The notes under the pieces were generated by a model. That model was not told the origin of the DNA. It did not search any database and saw only the letters and a program-made list of their open reading frames with translations. Shown here one piece after another: positions 46,748-57,608 of a stretch of DNA of 64,000 nt. The DNA is from Pogostemon cablin (lineage: Eukaryota > Streptophyta > Magnoliopsida > Lamiales > Lamiaceae), in assembly GCA_023678885.1 (NCBI GenBank), contig CM043005.1:9538314-9602313 (forward strand), written 5' to 3'. A program made the translations under genes and the position numbers. Position 1 is the stretch's first letter. Each line of letters starts with the position of its first letter.

Positions 46748-47941
46748 TCCCAAACTCAAAATATTATTTTTCATGTTGGGCACATAATAAACATTCGAGA
46801 TAAAATCATGACCTCCATTTTTTAAGCGAATCAAAATTTTTCCTTTTCCTTTCACCGGAATTTTAGATTCATCACCAAATGAGACATTGCCACTTACCGA
46901 TTCATCCAGCTCCACGATCATGCTCCTTTTGCCACACATGTGGTTGCTCGCTCCCGTATCGAGGTACCAAGTATCATCTTGTCTTTCATTTTCTCCTTTG
47001 TACGCCAAGAGCACACTTGCATTTTCTTCCTTCTTGCTCTCAACGAAGTTGGCCTTCTCTTGAACCTTTTGTTTTGCTTTCCAACACTCGGAAGCATAAT
47101 GCCCAAATCTATCACAATTATAGCATTTTATAGTAGAATTATCGTACCTCGATTTTTGGTTGCTCCTTCCTCGACCAAATGATTTTCTCTCTCCATGATT
47201 TCCATAGCTTCCTCGTCCACGTCCACGACCTCGACCTTGTCCTTGGCCACGACTTTGACCGCTACTTGGGCCTTCGTCTTTCTCCTTTGCACTCACTTGC
47301 AATTTTAACAATTGCTCCACCATATCTTGCTTTCTTTTTTGTTTCTCTTCATAAGCTTGTAACGACCCCATTAAGAGATCAATTATCATCTCCTCCAAAT
47401 TTTTAGTCTCCTCAATAGTCACCACAATATGCTCAAATTTGGGAGTCAACGAACGTAATATTTTCTCCATTATTCTAACATCCTCCAATTTTTCACCATT
47501 TCTTTTCATTTGATTAGAGACCGCCAAAACTCTTGTAAAATAGTCCGAAATAGATTCAGACTCTTTCATATGTAGGGACTCAAATTCACCTCTTAAAGTT
47601 TGAAGGCGTACCTTTTTAACTTGATCGGCTCCTTTGCATGACACTTGGAGCTTATCCCATGCTTCCTTGGCGGTAGTTGCACTCGAGATTTTCTCGAAAT
47701 CATCATCTCCCAAAGCTTGGTAGATGAGGAAGAGAGCCTTCTTGTCCATCTTTCTTGAATCTCTCAACTTATCCTTTAGTTGTTGAGATAGTGCCGCCTC
47801 ATCTTCCGGTTGCTCGTATCCTTTCTCTACAATCTCCCAAACATCATGAGCACCTAGGAGTGCCTTCATCTTGATACTCCAATTATCAAAGTTGCTCTTG
47901 TTGAGCAACGGGACTTGAAAGGATTGAAGGTTATTGGCCAT
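46745..47941 (-). CDS. gag: Copia gag and protease
   Basis: The 398-residue frame starts MANNLQSFQVPLLNKSNFDN, a usual copia gag N-terminus. It contains the UBN2-type gag domain (about residues 20-210), an Arg/Gly-rich patch (GQGRGRGRGRGSYG), a CCHC knuckle CYNCDRFGHYASEC (about 272-285) and the protease active site WYLDTGASNHMCG. It ends at the TAA after ILSLG, where related polyproteins continue without a break. A single C-to-T change from CAA would explain the stop. The ATG lies 36 bases inside the PBS side. Confidence 0.93.
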   Translation of the reverse strand: MANNLQSFQVPLLNKSNFDNWSIKMKALLGAHDVWEIVEKGYEQPEDEAALSQQLKDKLRDSRKMDKKALFLIYQALGDDDFEKISSATTAKEAWDKLQVSCKGADQVKKVRLQTLRGEFESLHMKESESISDYFTRVLAVSNQMKRNGEKLEDVRIMEKILRSLTPKFEHIVVTIEETKNLEEMIIDLLMGSLQAYEEKQKRKQDMVEQLLKLQVSAKEKDEGPSSGQSRGQGQGRGRGRGRGSYGNHGERKSFGRGRSNQKSRYDNSTIKCYNCDRFGHYASECWKAKQKVQEKANFVESKKEENASVLLAYKGENERQDDTWYLDTGASNHMCGKRSMIVELDESVSGNVSFGDESKIPVKGKGKILIRLKNGGHDFISNVYYVPNMKNNILSLG

Positions 47942-47977
47942 TTCTCACAGGAGGATCTTATGGCTCGGATACCACTT

Positions 47978-48396
47978 TGTAGGAGTTAAAAGGTTGGAGG
48001 GATATGTATAGGTTTGTGGACGGGTGTAGGGATTTGTGAGTTGGATGAACAAAGGGTGATAGAAGGAGTTTTGAAGGAAAGAACAAGATTTTGAATAAAA
48101 CACACTTTATTAAATTTTTGGTTGGGTACATCTCAAAATGCTACACCATCCACCTATTTATACTATCCAATGGTGGATTCTCAAGCATTCTAGAGAATTC
48201 TATATTAATTTTCATCCTAATAGTCTAGATAATTCATCTATTTAATCACATGTCATATTCTAGATCATTCTTATAATTAATTAATAGATTCCTCCACCTT
48301 CTAGTTTATTCTACACAATCTCAAACCTTCTAGCATATCATATATTATTCTTGAAGCTTCTATAACTTCTCTAAATCAAGTTTATTATTTCTAACA
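47978..48396 (-). repeat. 5' LTR of the 4.9-kb copia element
   Basis: It is the promoter-bearing LTR: minus-strand TATAAATAG at 48161-48153. It is followed on the minus strand by the PBS after AAG. Confidence 0.95.
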
Positions 48397-48409
48397 GGAA
48401 TACTGATAC

Positions 48410-48580
48410 TTTTAAGTTAATTATTCTCTGCAAGTTAAACGGTGTATCGTGCACCTACTTGAAAAATGTATACTATGTTAATAAATATTTTGTTAATTCT
48501 GTTAATTTTTTAATGAAAAATTAAATTTTAAAATTTATATAATTATTAAAAATATATATACACTACGATTAAATAAAAAG

Positions 48581-48581
<1 letters not shown>
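48410..48581. other. AT-rich flank of the copia element
   Basis: No feature beyond the target duplication side; it leads into a microsatellite. Confidence 0.5.

Positions 48582-48669
<88 letters not shown>
48582..48669. repeat. (TA)n microsatellite
   Basis: About 43 TA units, the longest array in the window. Confidence 0.97.
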
Positions 48670-48671
<2 letters not shown>

Positions 48672-48675
48672 GATA

Positions 48676-49115
48676 GAAAAATTATACTTTTGGTCCTATA
48701 AAAATTGCTCAATACCAAAAAAATTTCAAGACTGACAGATTTAATCCCATAAGAATTTTTCATCAAAATTTATTAATAATTAACGAAATATTCTAAACCG
48801 TTAGCAAGAATAAAATGACAACTTATAAATTTGATTCCATAATTTGCAAAAATAATCCCCAAAGAAAACTAATACAATGTCTATTGAGAGAGAAAACAGA
48901 AATGAATTATCGTAATGGACTATGTCTGTGTTAAAAAATAGAAAATAACATAAATCTGATAATTTATAATAATATAAGTCAATTTGGGATGAAATTTTTC
49001 GAAAATTTATGATTAAAAAATTCTTATGGGACCAAAACTACTAGTTATGGAATCAGTGAATTCCTATGGGACTAAAATTGAATTGAAGGAATTCTTATGG
49101 GTCAAAATGTGACAT
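48676..49115. mobile_element. Dispersed TIR element, copy 2 (440 bp)
   Basis: The termini (GAAAAATTATACTTTTGGTCC and AATTCTTATGGGTCAAAATGT) are imperfectly inverted. TTAAGATA flanks it on both sides (48668-48675 and 49116-49123). It is homologous to 37605-38035 and non-coding. Confidence 0.75.
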
Positions 49116-50586
49116 TTAAGATATACAACATATCAGAGTAAATATCATAATTGGTCCTATAAGTATGACTGATTCAAACTTTAGTCCTTTATCATTTACA
49201 ATTCTCAATTTTGGACGTTTTTTTGTCCAATTTTAATCATTTTAATCCAAATTTAGTCTTTTTCTCAAATTTAGTCCTATTTTTTGTCTGAATTGGTCCT
49301 AATTGTATAAATTTTGGATCAGAACTGAACGAACTAAAAAGGACCAAAGTTTGAAAAAATGATTAAAAGTGGACTATAAGTAGAGCTGTCAAAATGGGTT
49401 GAGCCCAGTGGGCCAACCCGCCCCAACCCACCTCAACCCACTAATTTTTCAACCCACAATCAACCCGCCTCATAAAAGCCCGCCCCACTTCAAACCCACT
49501 AATGTGTGGGCTAACCCGCACCGCCCCACCAACCCAATATCAACCCACCTTTATAAATTAAAAATATTTAAACAATAAAAATATTATCACTCAATCCCCT
49601 ACCCCCTATCCACCAATCCCACCCGCACACCCCCACCCCAAAAAGAAATTTTTTAATTTTTTTTAAATTTTAATATTTATATTTAAACAATAAAAATATT
49701 ATTACCCAACCCTACCCCCACCCCCCTAAAAAAAATTTTTTTTAAATTTTTTTTAGATTCTAATATTTAAACAATAAAAATATTATCACTCAACCCCCAT
49801 CCTACCCCACCACCCCGCTCACCCACAAACGCCCCCCCCACCCACCCCCCAAACCCCCACCACCCCACCCCAAACCCCGCCGCTCTACCACCCCTATCCA
49901 CATATAACCTACCCCACCCCCTTACTCACCTATCACCCACAACCCCACCGTTACCCACCACCCTGCCAAAAAAAAAAATTTATAAAAATTTAAATTTTAT
50001 TATTTAAATAATAAAACTATTACCACCGAACCCCCACGACTACCCAAAAATTTTTTTATAAAAATTTAGATTTTATTATTTAAAAAATAATAAAAATATT
50101 ACCACCCACCCCCTACCCTACCCAAACCCCAAACCCCACCCCCCATCCCCCAGACCCACCCCCCAAATTTTTTATTTTTTAAATATTAAAATTTAAAATT
50201 AAAATAATTATAGTGGGAAAGGGTGATAATATTTTTATTATTTATTTAAATATTAAAATTTAAAATTTAAAATTTAATAAAAATAAATTTTGTCGGGGGT
50301 GGGGGGTGAATATGTAGGTGGGTAGAGGTAGAGTTGAGTAATAATATTTTATTATTTAAATATTAAAATCTAAAAAAAATTAATTTTTTTTTGGGTGGGG
50401 ATAGGGGGTTGGGGTGGGGGGTGGGGGTTGTGGTGGGGTTGGGGGGATCGGGGTGGGGGGGGGGGGTTGGAGGTGGTGGTAGGGGCTAGGGGTGGGTGAT
50501 AGGTGATGGGTGGGTCATATGTGATTACGTGTCACGAATGTTTGCTCAAGAGCTCTACCCCCTTTTTTTTTTTCAAAAAATAAAAG

Positions 50587-50642
50587 ATTTGGTTTTTGAT
50601 GTAGCAAGCAGGGGAAAACAATTCTTGATTGTTGGTACAAAA
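50587..50642 (+). pseudogene. rps2: Plastid rps2 fragment
   Basis: The 56 bases translate to DLVFDVASRGKQFLIVGTK, an internal part of plastid ribosomal protein S2. The flanks do not continue rps2, so it is a short captured piece and not functional. Confidence 0.85.
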
Positions 50643-50827
50643 AAAAAAGCATAATTTGAATCCGAGACACTTGATTCCTTTTTCGGCTCCCCCAGGGTCC
50701 CTCATCTGAGATCCCTGGGGAAGAGGATCAAGTTGGCAAAACTAGGTGCAAAGAACCAACCAGACTCCGAACTCAAACGCGTATTGGTGTTTTGTTTGAC
50801 AAATTAGAGAATCCAGATTTTATTATC

Positions 50828-50858
50828 GGTACTTGGGATCCTATGGATGAAGACATGG
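50828..50858 (+). pseudogene. accD: Plastid accD fragment
   Basis: The bases translate to GTWDPMDEDM, a well-conserved stretch of the plastid acetyl-CoA carboxylase beta subunit. The sequence on either side does not fit accD. The surrounding 50690-51000 stays open for about 75 codons and may hold other plastid or captured pieces that I could not name. Confidence 0.7.
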
Positions 50859-51255
50859 AACATACTACAGCCCCAGGTGGCGAAGAGAGTTCTCATTTCT
50901 ATCTAGTCCCAACACGCTTGATGTTCGAAATCAACAAAAGTCAAAAGAAAAAGTAAGTGGAAGAGGCGAAATAGAATCAACTTGAATTCGGGACCGCTAT
51001 TCGAAATCTTAGTGAATGGCTCAACCCACCAGTAGCCCGCCCCACTAGAGCCCATCCCAATTGAGTTCATCAAAAGGTGGGTTGTGGTGGGTTGTGGTGG
51101 GTTGTGTCTAAAACCGTCCCACCAACTCATTTTGACAGCTCTAACTATAAAGACCAAAATTGAAAATTATTAGAAATAAAAGACTAAAATTGAAAACGGT
51201 CATATTTACGGGACTAATTTGATATTTACCCAACATATCAACACTACTTTTAATA

Positions 51256-51546
51256 CTCCCCCTGTCCCATCCAAAGAATTTATTTATGTTATTTTGATCG
51301 TCCCACTCAAAATATCTCCTTTCATTTTTTAAACACATGAAACTCACACACTTCCTCAAATACCATTAAAATATGGAGCCACACTCTTACTATATTAAAT
51401 AATAATATTCCTTAATTTACGTAGTCCCATTAATAACACTTTACCGTTACATCACTTCACTTTTAGAATCATTACTTCAAAACAAAAGAAAAACAATAAC
51501 TCTGATCACCAAGTTAAAAAAAGGGGACGACAGCAAAAAGGAGTAG
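51256..51546. mobile_element. Possible decayed Stowaway-type MITE
   Basis: The left end TACTCCCCCTGTCCCATCC is typical. A right end GGGGACGACAGCAAAAAGGAGTA is only a rough inverted match. The rest of 51547-52434 is AT-rich without genes, apart from what may be the 3' UTR of the RHD3-like pseudogene. Confidence 0.4.
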
Positions 51547-52434
51547 CATATGGAGTACAATTTATTTGTTCATTTATCGCGAAAGCTCTTGTAATTCCCG
51601 GGGACATGAAAGAGATACTTCGTATCCCTATATAAACATAACCCTCAACCTCCAATTCTATTTAAATTGTAAAGGGGCACGGAAATTGTAAAAAGACACG
51701 GATCTAAATTCATGTGCCGGGCGCACAAGAGACTGACCCTTCATTTATATCTGCAAAATAGAATAATAGCATATCCGTTTCCATCTGCAGAATAGCACTA
51801 GAGGAGATTTCCTATAACAACACGATATTGCTTTAGTGGCTCCAAATAATTTAGAAAATCCCCAATATTTAGGAGCTAATAGATTATTATATTAATTAAT
51901 TAATTTATTTATATTACAATTATTTAACTCCATCTTATGATCCGTCTCTACTCACCAGTTTATAAACAGGAACATAACTCCCTTGTGAACGAATTAAGTA
52001 GAATCACACATCAGATAATTTGTCCTTGACAAACGTGGAACCTGAAATGAAGAATTCTGAATAACTACTACAGATGCCTCATTTTTGCAATGTTATATGG
52101 AATATGTATTAAAACATCAATCATGAGTTGGAGTTGAAAGCAACATATATAATCCATCAAAATTTATAATTTTATCATGTCAATTTTAATGTGGTGTAAT
52201 CTTGATCCAATGATCATGTGTTACCGTGGATCATGAAGTTTGGAGTGTGTTGCATCACATTCTTCTAAATAACAGTACTTCCGCAATCTGCAATGATCAT
52301 AACAACAAATCTCAACAACAGCAAAGAGAAATAATTTTAGCAGCAGCAGCAAGTTTTATTGAGTAAACAAAGACACATTTTAAATCATACTTTTAAAACC
52401 CACAAACTATGAAGCAAGTAGAAATAAGAAAAAC

Positions 52435-55400
52435 TTAATGTGGTCTTTTAATAATACTAGCAGCAGCAGTAGCTATGGCAGCAGAAGCACCCACAACAAC
52501 AGCCGGACCGCCAACAGCCTCAACACCAGCAGCAATAGCTCCACCACTGACAATAGCAGCGGCAATGGTAACACAAGCAGCACTAGCGATGACTGAAACA
52601 CCACATGCTACTCCAGCCAACAAATGGTTCAATTCGTTACCTCGCCTATGTGCCTCCTGAAAAACAGTCGTAAAATTTGATCGAAACAAGGGATAAAATC
52701 ATAAATCTACAAGAAAAAGAATTAATGTTGCTTCTAATACAGGTAAACATTCCTCATAAAAGACTGCACATGGTTAATGTTAAACACTACCTGGGCAGAT
52801 TGTGCTTGGTTGACTCTACTCTCAGTTTTTGCCTTAAACTGCCTCCACAACTCATTGCATTGAGCTGGTGTGATCAAAGTCTTTTCTGGAGGGACCTACA
52901 TTAATTATATATTTACTTGATTATATTATGAGAGACTAGCAAACAATTAGCTCAAAAAAAAAAAAAGGGTTAGCCAAGACCTGGTTCCATGTGGTTGAAG
53001 CCATATTCTGGGATGGAATGGCATCATTTCTGTCCATTAGTTCCGAAAACATCACAGTTTCTACGCCTTCAGTAGTATCATCAAGACGACAAGATGTAGT
53101 ACATCCATTGTGGACAAAAGCCTCAAACACTGCAAAAACAATAAATCTTACTTAAGAAAAAAGTCTAATATTTTACATCCTACAATATTGGATATTACCT
53201 CAAGGTGAACTTCCCTTGTAACAGCACTAATGTCTTCTCTTCCAGTGCTCTCGACACGATTGAATGAAGTATGAAATCTGAATTTCGCAAAACATATCTA
53301 CTAATATAGAAGACAAGCCAAAAAAAAAAAAAAAATTTCACGTAGAGACTAAAGGCGAACCTATCTATCGTGTGTAAGAACATCTCGAGCTTCATCTCTT
53401 GATTTTCTCTCCACCAGCTTAGCATATTCCTTCAGATCATGTACCATCTCCTCAACCCTCGATTGATCCTGATCAAAGCCAATAATAGCAGAATAGAATG
53501 CTGACGATGCATCACTCTCACGTCGTAGGAGACTTCTAATACAACCCCATGTGTCTGCCTCACCAGCTGCAAAAGCATCTGCCACTGATTACTGAGAGCT
53601 TCAGAAAGCTTGTTCTCAATAAGAATATGAAACCACAAATCTGTCAATCACTACACCTTGGGAAAGGAGAGAATGTAAATAACTTTAAGACAAGATACTC
53701 AAAATTATATAAAAGAATAAATACCTCATGCTCAGCTACTACTTTTGATGACTTCTGGCCACGAACACGAGATGCATGATCTTCAATATCACGGATAAAT
53801 TCAGCACGAACTTTTGACATCCCAATTTGCCTGCTCTATGGCAGCATTTGAGAAAGGAGTAGGCATTACTATACATTAAGATGATTAACAGAGAAGTAGT
53901 AGAGTTTATATTTTGCTAATTTGTATAACAAGTGTAGAAAAATTAAAATCATGAAGCATCTGACAAAAATATTATTCAACAAATGCTTGTGATGCGCTGT
54001 ACCTGAGCATCCACCATCAAACTTAAGCATAGAAGCCTGCTTGCACTTAGCAACAGAATCATCAAATCCTTCTCCTCTGCCCACAAGAGTTTCTACTTCT
54101 GTTTTGAAGTGTTCAAATGCATCGAAACATAAATGCTCTAGCACATTCATATAATAAGAACACAACTGCAGAGTTGAAAGAGAAATTGTTAATGATCAGC
54201 ATATGTGAAGATTCATCAAAATACAAAGCATAAATTTGAAAAGTTGATGATGCTGGATCGAGTAAGACTACTGTGAGGAATGGAAACTCCCAAATGAGGG
54301 GCAATTCCCTAAAAAACAGATATCCGTACTAGTCACGTGGTCTTGCCTGCAATGCTTTTGATTCAAGACACTGGAGTTTTGCATTTGTCACATTTTCTTC
54401 AGTGTATAGATTCCAAATCATATCTGTCAAAGTGAAGAATGGTTTAAGCCTGTGATTTTGTTGACATATAAAACATCCAATAATTTCTAAAGCTCAGCAC
54501 AAACCAATTTGTTAAAAGTATTTATACTGATTATTATTAATATGGTAACATATTATCCAGACATAAAATTCATCTTTTTTTTTTTGACCCCATAAAGTTG
54601 TTAGCAATATTGTCAGCTTACTCAGAGAGACATCTGTTCAAGATCGAGCTTGCAATTCTTCCAAAGCCTGAGACAGCAACAGTCTCTGCATCTTTCTTCA
54701 GAGCTAGCCAATCCTTTATTAAATCAAGTATTTAATCTACAATCAGGTAATGGGATAAACATAGCAATTTCAAGTCAAAAAAAGGGCAAACATCTTGTCG
54801 GATGACAAACCATTGAACTTGTCATTAGCAATCTCTTCACATTGCAATGTGGCAACCATGACCTAATGACAACATAGTTGCATGGTGAGGTAATAATCCT
54901 AGGAGTAATTATGACATATACAAAAGGAGACGTTACATAAATACATTGAAAGCTGGAAGGTCAAGGTCTTCATTTTCTTTGATATTTTTCCATATATTCT
55001 CTGCATTTAAAGAAAATCCCGATGCAGGAACTACACCCCTTCTTTCAGTAGCTAACTCTCCAGGAGACAGAGAATGGAAATACTTGTGCCTGAGTTCAGC
55101 AACCTTCAAGGTAGTCAAAGTATTAGTAAGTTGGAATTAATCTCTAGGGACTGCATCTTAATAGAGCTGCCTACCTTTTCCTTGAATTCTTCTTCTTTCT
55201 CTTTACTGGACGGCAAAAACTTCCACCTTCAAGGGCAAATATGACATACAAATGCTCAGAAACAACACCAAATAATTAACAAGATGTGTTATCAAACATT
55301 ATGAACTAGATATATTTCTTGCATTGAAAAATTCAGAGAGAGAAGTGGCTTTGTGAGCAGAGGGCTTGGGAACTGCTTCCCATATCTGTCAAGTAGAAAA

Positions 55401-56733
55401 CACACGTTAGGCCTTGAAAGAACGACTTCCAAAAACAGAACCAACTTCAAAATAAAAGGAACTACAGCTACTAAAGAAAAGAAACTACTATGTACCAATT
55501 TACCTTATGAATATCCTCTCTCAAGATGTCCTCCAAAATATTAGGTGGGGTCTGCATGGATGTAAGGCGAATGATCAATTTAAGAAAAAAAATCGTAAGC
55601 TATGAGCAAGCAGAATACTCATCCTACAGTACCTCTGTCCTGTCACGCATAACAAAGAGGAGTGTTGTTTTACGAAGACTAAACAACTGCATCATAACCT
55701 TTCAAAGTAAAACAAAAAAGATTATGACAGTGAGGGGAAAAAAAAAACTTGCCCAGCTAATCTTAAGCAGGAAGAATTCACCTGAAACACAGTTTTGAGA
55801 AGAGGCTTATTGGCAGCCTGCTCCCGATCAATATCATGACACCACCTGAAATATAAAAAAACCAGCTAAATTACGATGAATGCATGCATGCATGAAAAGG
55901 GTGGGGAACATATAGATGTGTTAACAAGTAAAATTAGGACTTACATATTGATAATTACAATGTCAGAAACTGCAAGAGCAAATAGAGCACTTTGTTTCTT
56001 GAAAGCAGTATCATCCTGAAACCACTTCAACAAAGATCATCAATGTACTTCAACTAAATTTACGAGGGCAGCACTTGTGATGTCAATCCAACAGAGTTCA
56101 TGATGTCAATTTAAAACAAGAATGTGTACACTATGAAAAAATTTAAATTACCTGGCCCCTCTCTCGGTCATCTGTACCCTCCAGGTCCATTTCCAGGGTA
56201 AATGGTTCAATCCCAGCAGCCTTGGCTATCCAGATGCCTCTTATCGTCTGGCTCCTATAAATAAGTACATATATCATGTAAAAATAAGCATAGATATTAC
56301 AAGTTAAATCAACAAATATACAAACCTTCCCAGTAATGCATTCATCTCCCTGAAATTGGTGTGAAATAGATGATTCAACAAAGTACTCTTTCCTGCAGTA
56401 AGCTAGCTACTGTTACATACGAATCATTACCATAATAAAAGATGAATATGGCAAACAATCTAAAGTTTCTACTAATAACGTTGGTTGAAATTTCAAGTCA
56501 ACTATTCTATCATATGGAGTAGTTGGAATTTTAATATTAAAGTATGTTGTAAAAAAAAGAAAGAAAAGAAGATACCACTGCTCTGAGGCTGGCAACTACA
56601 GAATATGAAAGGCCACATTCGTGAAGCTTATAGGATTTGATAAAACCAGACCCGAGGCATTGAATTCTCCGTCGCCGGAAATCAGTTCCATCTCAACTTC
56701 CTGAAAACCGGCTGCAGTTTTTTCTCCTTGCAT
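52435..56733 (-). pseudogene. RHD3/SEY1-type ER-fusion GTPase pseudogene, about 20 exons
   Basis: RHD3 proteins are dynamin-like GTPases that fuse ER tubules. Exons on the minus strand can be followed in order: 56733-56576, 56392-56326, 56254-56152, 56015-55945, 55845-55782, 55698-55633, 55551-55504, 55385-55323, 55226-55175, 55103-54945, 54862-54794, 54713-54622, 54423-54347, 54165-54003, 53847-53725, about 53640-53365, 53277-53199, 53129-52981, 52895-52791 and 52656-52435. Motifs: P-loop PQSSG|KSTLLNHLF, DLEGTDDRERG, WCHDIDREQAANKPLLKTVF, RRGVVPASGF, LWRQFKAKTE. Lesions include frameshifts in exons 1, 9, 15, 16 and 18, a few bases lost before the P-loop, an AT instead of GT donor after exon 11, an AA instead of AG acceptor at 53848-53849, and a doubled ATAG that makes a stop near 53362. 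The last exon encodes an Ala/Val-rich hydrophobic tail, not the usual two-helix RHD3 hairpin. Confidence 0.85.
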
Positions 56734-57026
56734 TGGGAGTTCTGTTGGCAATGTTGGAAACACACTATATAGAATGAAGTGAATGTACGGATTTTACAAA
56801 TAATTTTCAGCAAATGATTACAGAAATGCTGAACAAGTGTTGGTCATGACATGCATCTGTTCAAAAATTAGCCTAACTCTTATAAGTCTCAATTAACAGT
56901 TTAATTAATTAATTAATCACTCAGTGGCCAATTTGATAAACTCAACAGGCGATTAACTACAGAATATGGCATTTACATTTTTTTGGTAATCAGCGGCGGC
57001 CACGACGTCGTCGGAGAAGGAGGTGG

Positions 57027-57314
57027 GTGCTCAGAAACCTGGATTTTGGCAAAATGGAGAGAAGAAGCGAAACCCACAAAAGGATCAAGCACAAACCCAC
57101 TAGAGGAACAATAGAATCATTCCACAAAGCTCTCTTTTCGCGAAGGCAAAAAGATTGCCATTTAAACCAGCTTCAATTCTTCTTGGAAAGGAGAATACGG
57201 CGCATCAGAGAAATCGAGGAGGCCGATGAAACGATTCTGTTCAATTCCGTAACGGCAGCATATTTTAAAATGGAAAAGAAACAAATTAAAGTTAGCCCAT
57301 TAACTAGGGGATAG
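57027..57314 (+). CDS. Unrecognised 95-residue ORF
   Basis: The frame begins beside the 5' end of the RHD3-like pseudogene and encodes a basic, helical, Arg/Lys/Glu-rich peptide (LERRIRRIREIEEADETILF). No family is recognised and an internal ATG at 57054 would also serve. It may be a real small gene, an exon of a lost gene, or chance. The sequence before it (56996-57020) is unusually GC-rich (GGCGGCCACGACGTCGTCGG), as plant 5' exons often are. Confidence 0.3.
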   Translation: MLRNLDFGKMERRSETHKRIKHKPTRGTIESFHKALFSRRQKDCHLNQLQFFLERRIRRIREIEEADETILFNSVTAAYFKMEKKQIKVSPLTRG

Positions 57315-57480
57315 AGGACCAGCAAATTACGCCCAACAACATTTTCTTGCTAATAATTGTTACTAGCATAATGCCCGAACAAACTATTTACTCCATTAAT
57401 TTTGATAAATTTTTTATTAAAAAAAAAAGGGTTTGAAAACAATGCATGTTGAGTTGTAGAGTGTGGGAAAGCAGGGAAAG

Positions 57481-57608
57481 ATGGGGATTCGGGTGAGCGT
57501 CCATATTCTGCGCTCTCCCTCATTCTTCACCGTTAAATCCTCCAACTCCTTCCAATTTCCACTTTCTCCATCTTTCTTCCTTCTTTCCTCTTCTTCGCGC
57601 ACCAACAA
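57481..57608 (+). other. Exon 1 (5' leader) of the FAR1-domain gene with an upstream ATG
   Basis: An ATG at 57481 opens a frame rich in Ser and Phe that, after splicing at 57608|57996, ends at a TGA overlapping the main start (AATGGTTGA). If the transcript begins upstream of 57481 this is a 44-residue upstream ORF that would reduce initiation at the main ATG. Confidence 0.5.

Larger units (their letters stand above)
43505..48396 (-). mobile_element. Complete Ty1/copia element, 4.9 kb
   Basis: Two 419-bp LTRs (43505-43923 and 47978-48396) start TGTAGG and end TAACA, and differ at about eight positions by eye. A GGAAT target duplication flanks the element (43500-43504 and 48397-48401). On the minus strand the PBS reads TGGTATCCGAGCC (47975-47963) and the polypurine tract AAGAGGGGG (43932-43924). 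Gag-pol occupies the whole interior in one frame with a single stop. Domain order (gag, protease, integrase, RT, RNase H) is that of Ty1/copia; RT and RNase H motifs look Tork/Tnt1-like, which is a judgement from memory. Confidence 0.95.
49381..51143. mobile_element. Non-autonomous hAT element, 1.76 kb, with plastid DNA inside
   Basis: The ends TAGAGCTGTCAAAATGGGTT and AACTCATTTTGACAGCTCTA are inverted. The flanks ACTATAAG (49373-49380) and ACTATAAA (51144-51151) fit an 8-bp duplication with one change, typical of hAT. The left interior is extremely C-rich with ATT spacers (49560-50165) and the right G-rich (50290-50520), partly as inverted copies. No transposase is present. A mosaic with plastid coding sequence occupies about 50580-51010. 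Confidence 0.82.
49136..51230. mobile_element. Mutator-like MITE carrying a nested hAT element
   Basis: The outer ends GTAAATATCATAATTGGTCC and GGGACTAATTTGATATTTAC are inverted. The direct repeat CAACATATCA occurs at 49126-49135 and 51231-51240, consistent with a 9- to 10-bp target duplication. Removing the hAT insertion leaves about 326 bp, matching the size and arms of 41064-41390. Confidence 0.8.

Noticed and set aside
52475..52660. Plus-strand Ala/Thr-rich ORF
   Set aside because: Antisense shadow of the Ala-rich last exon of the RHD3-like pseudogene.
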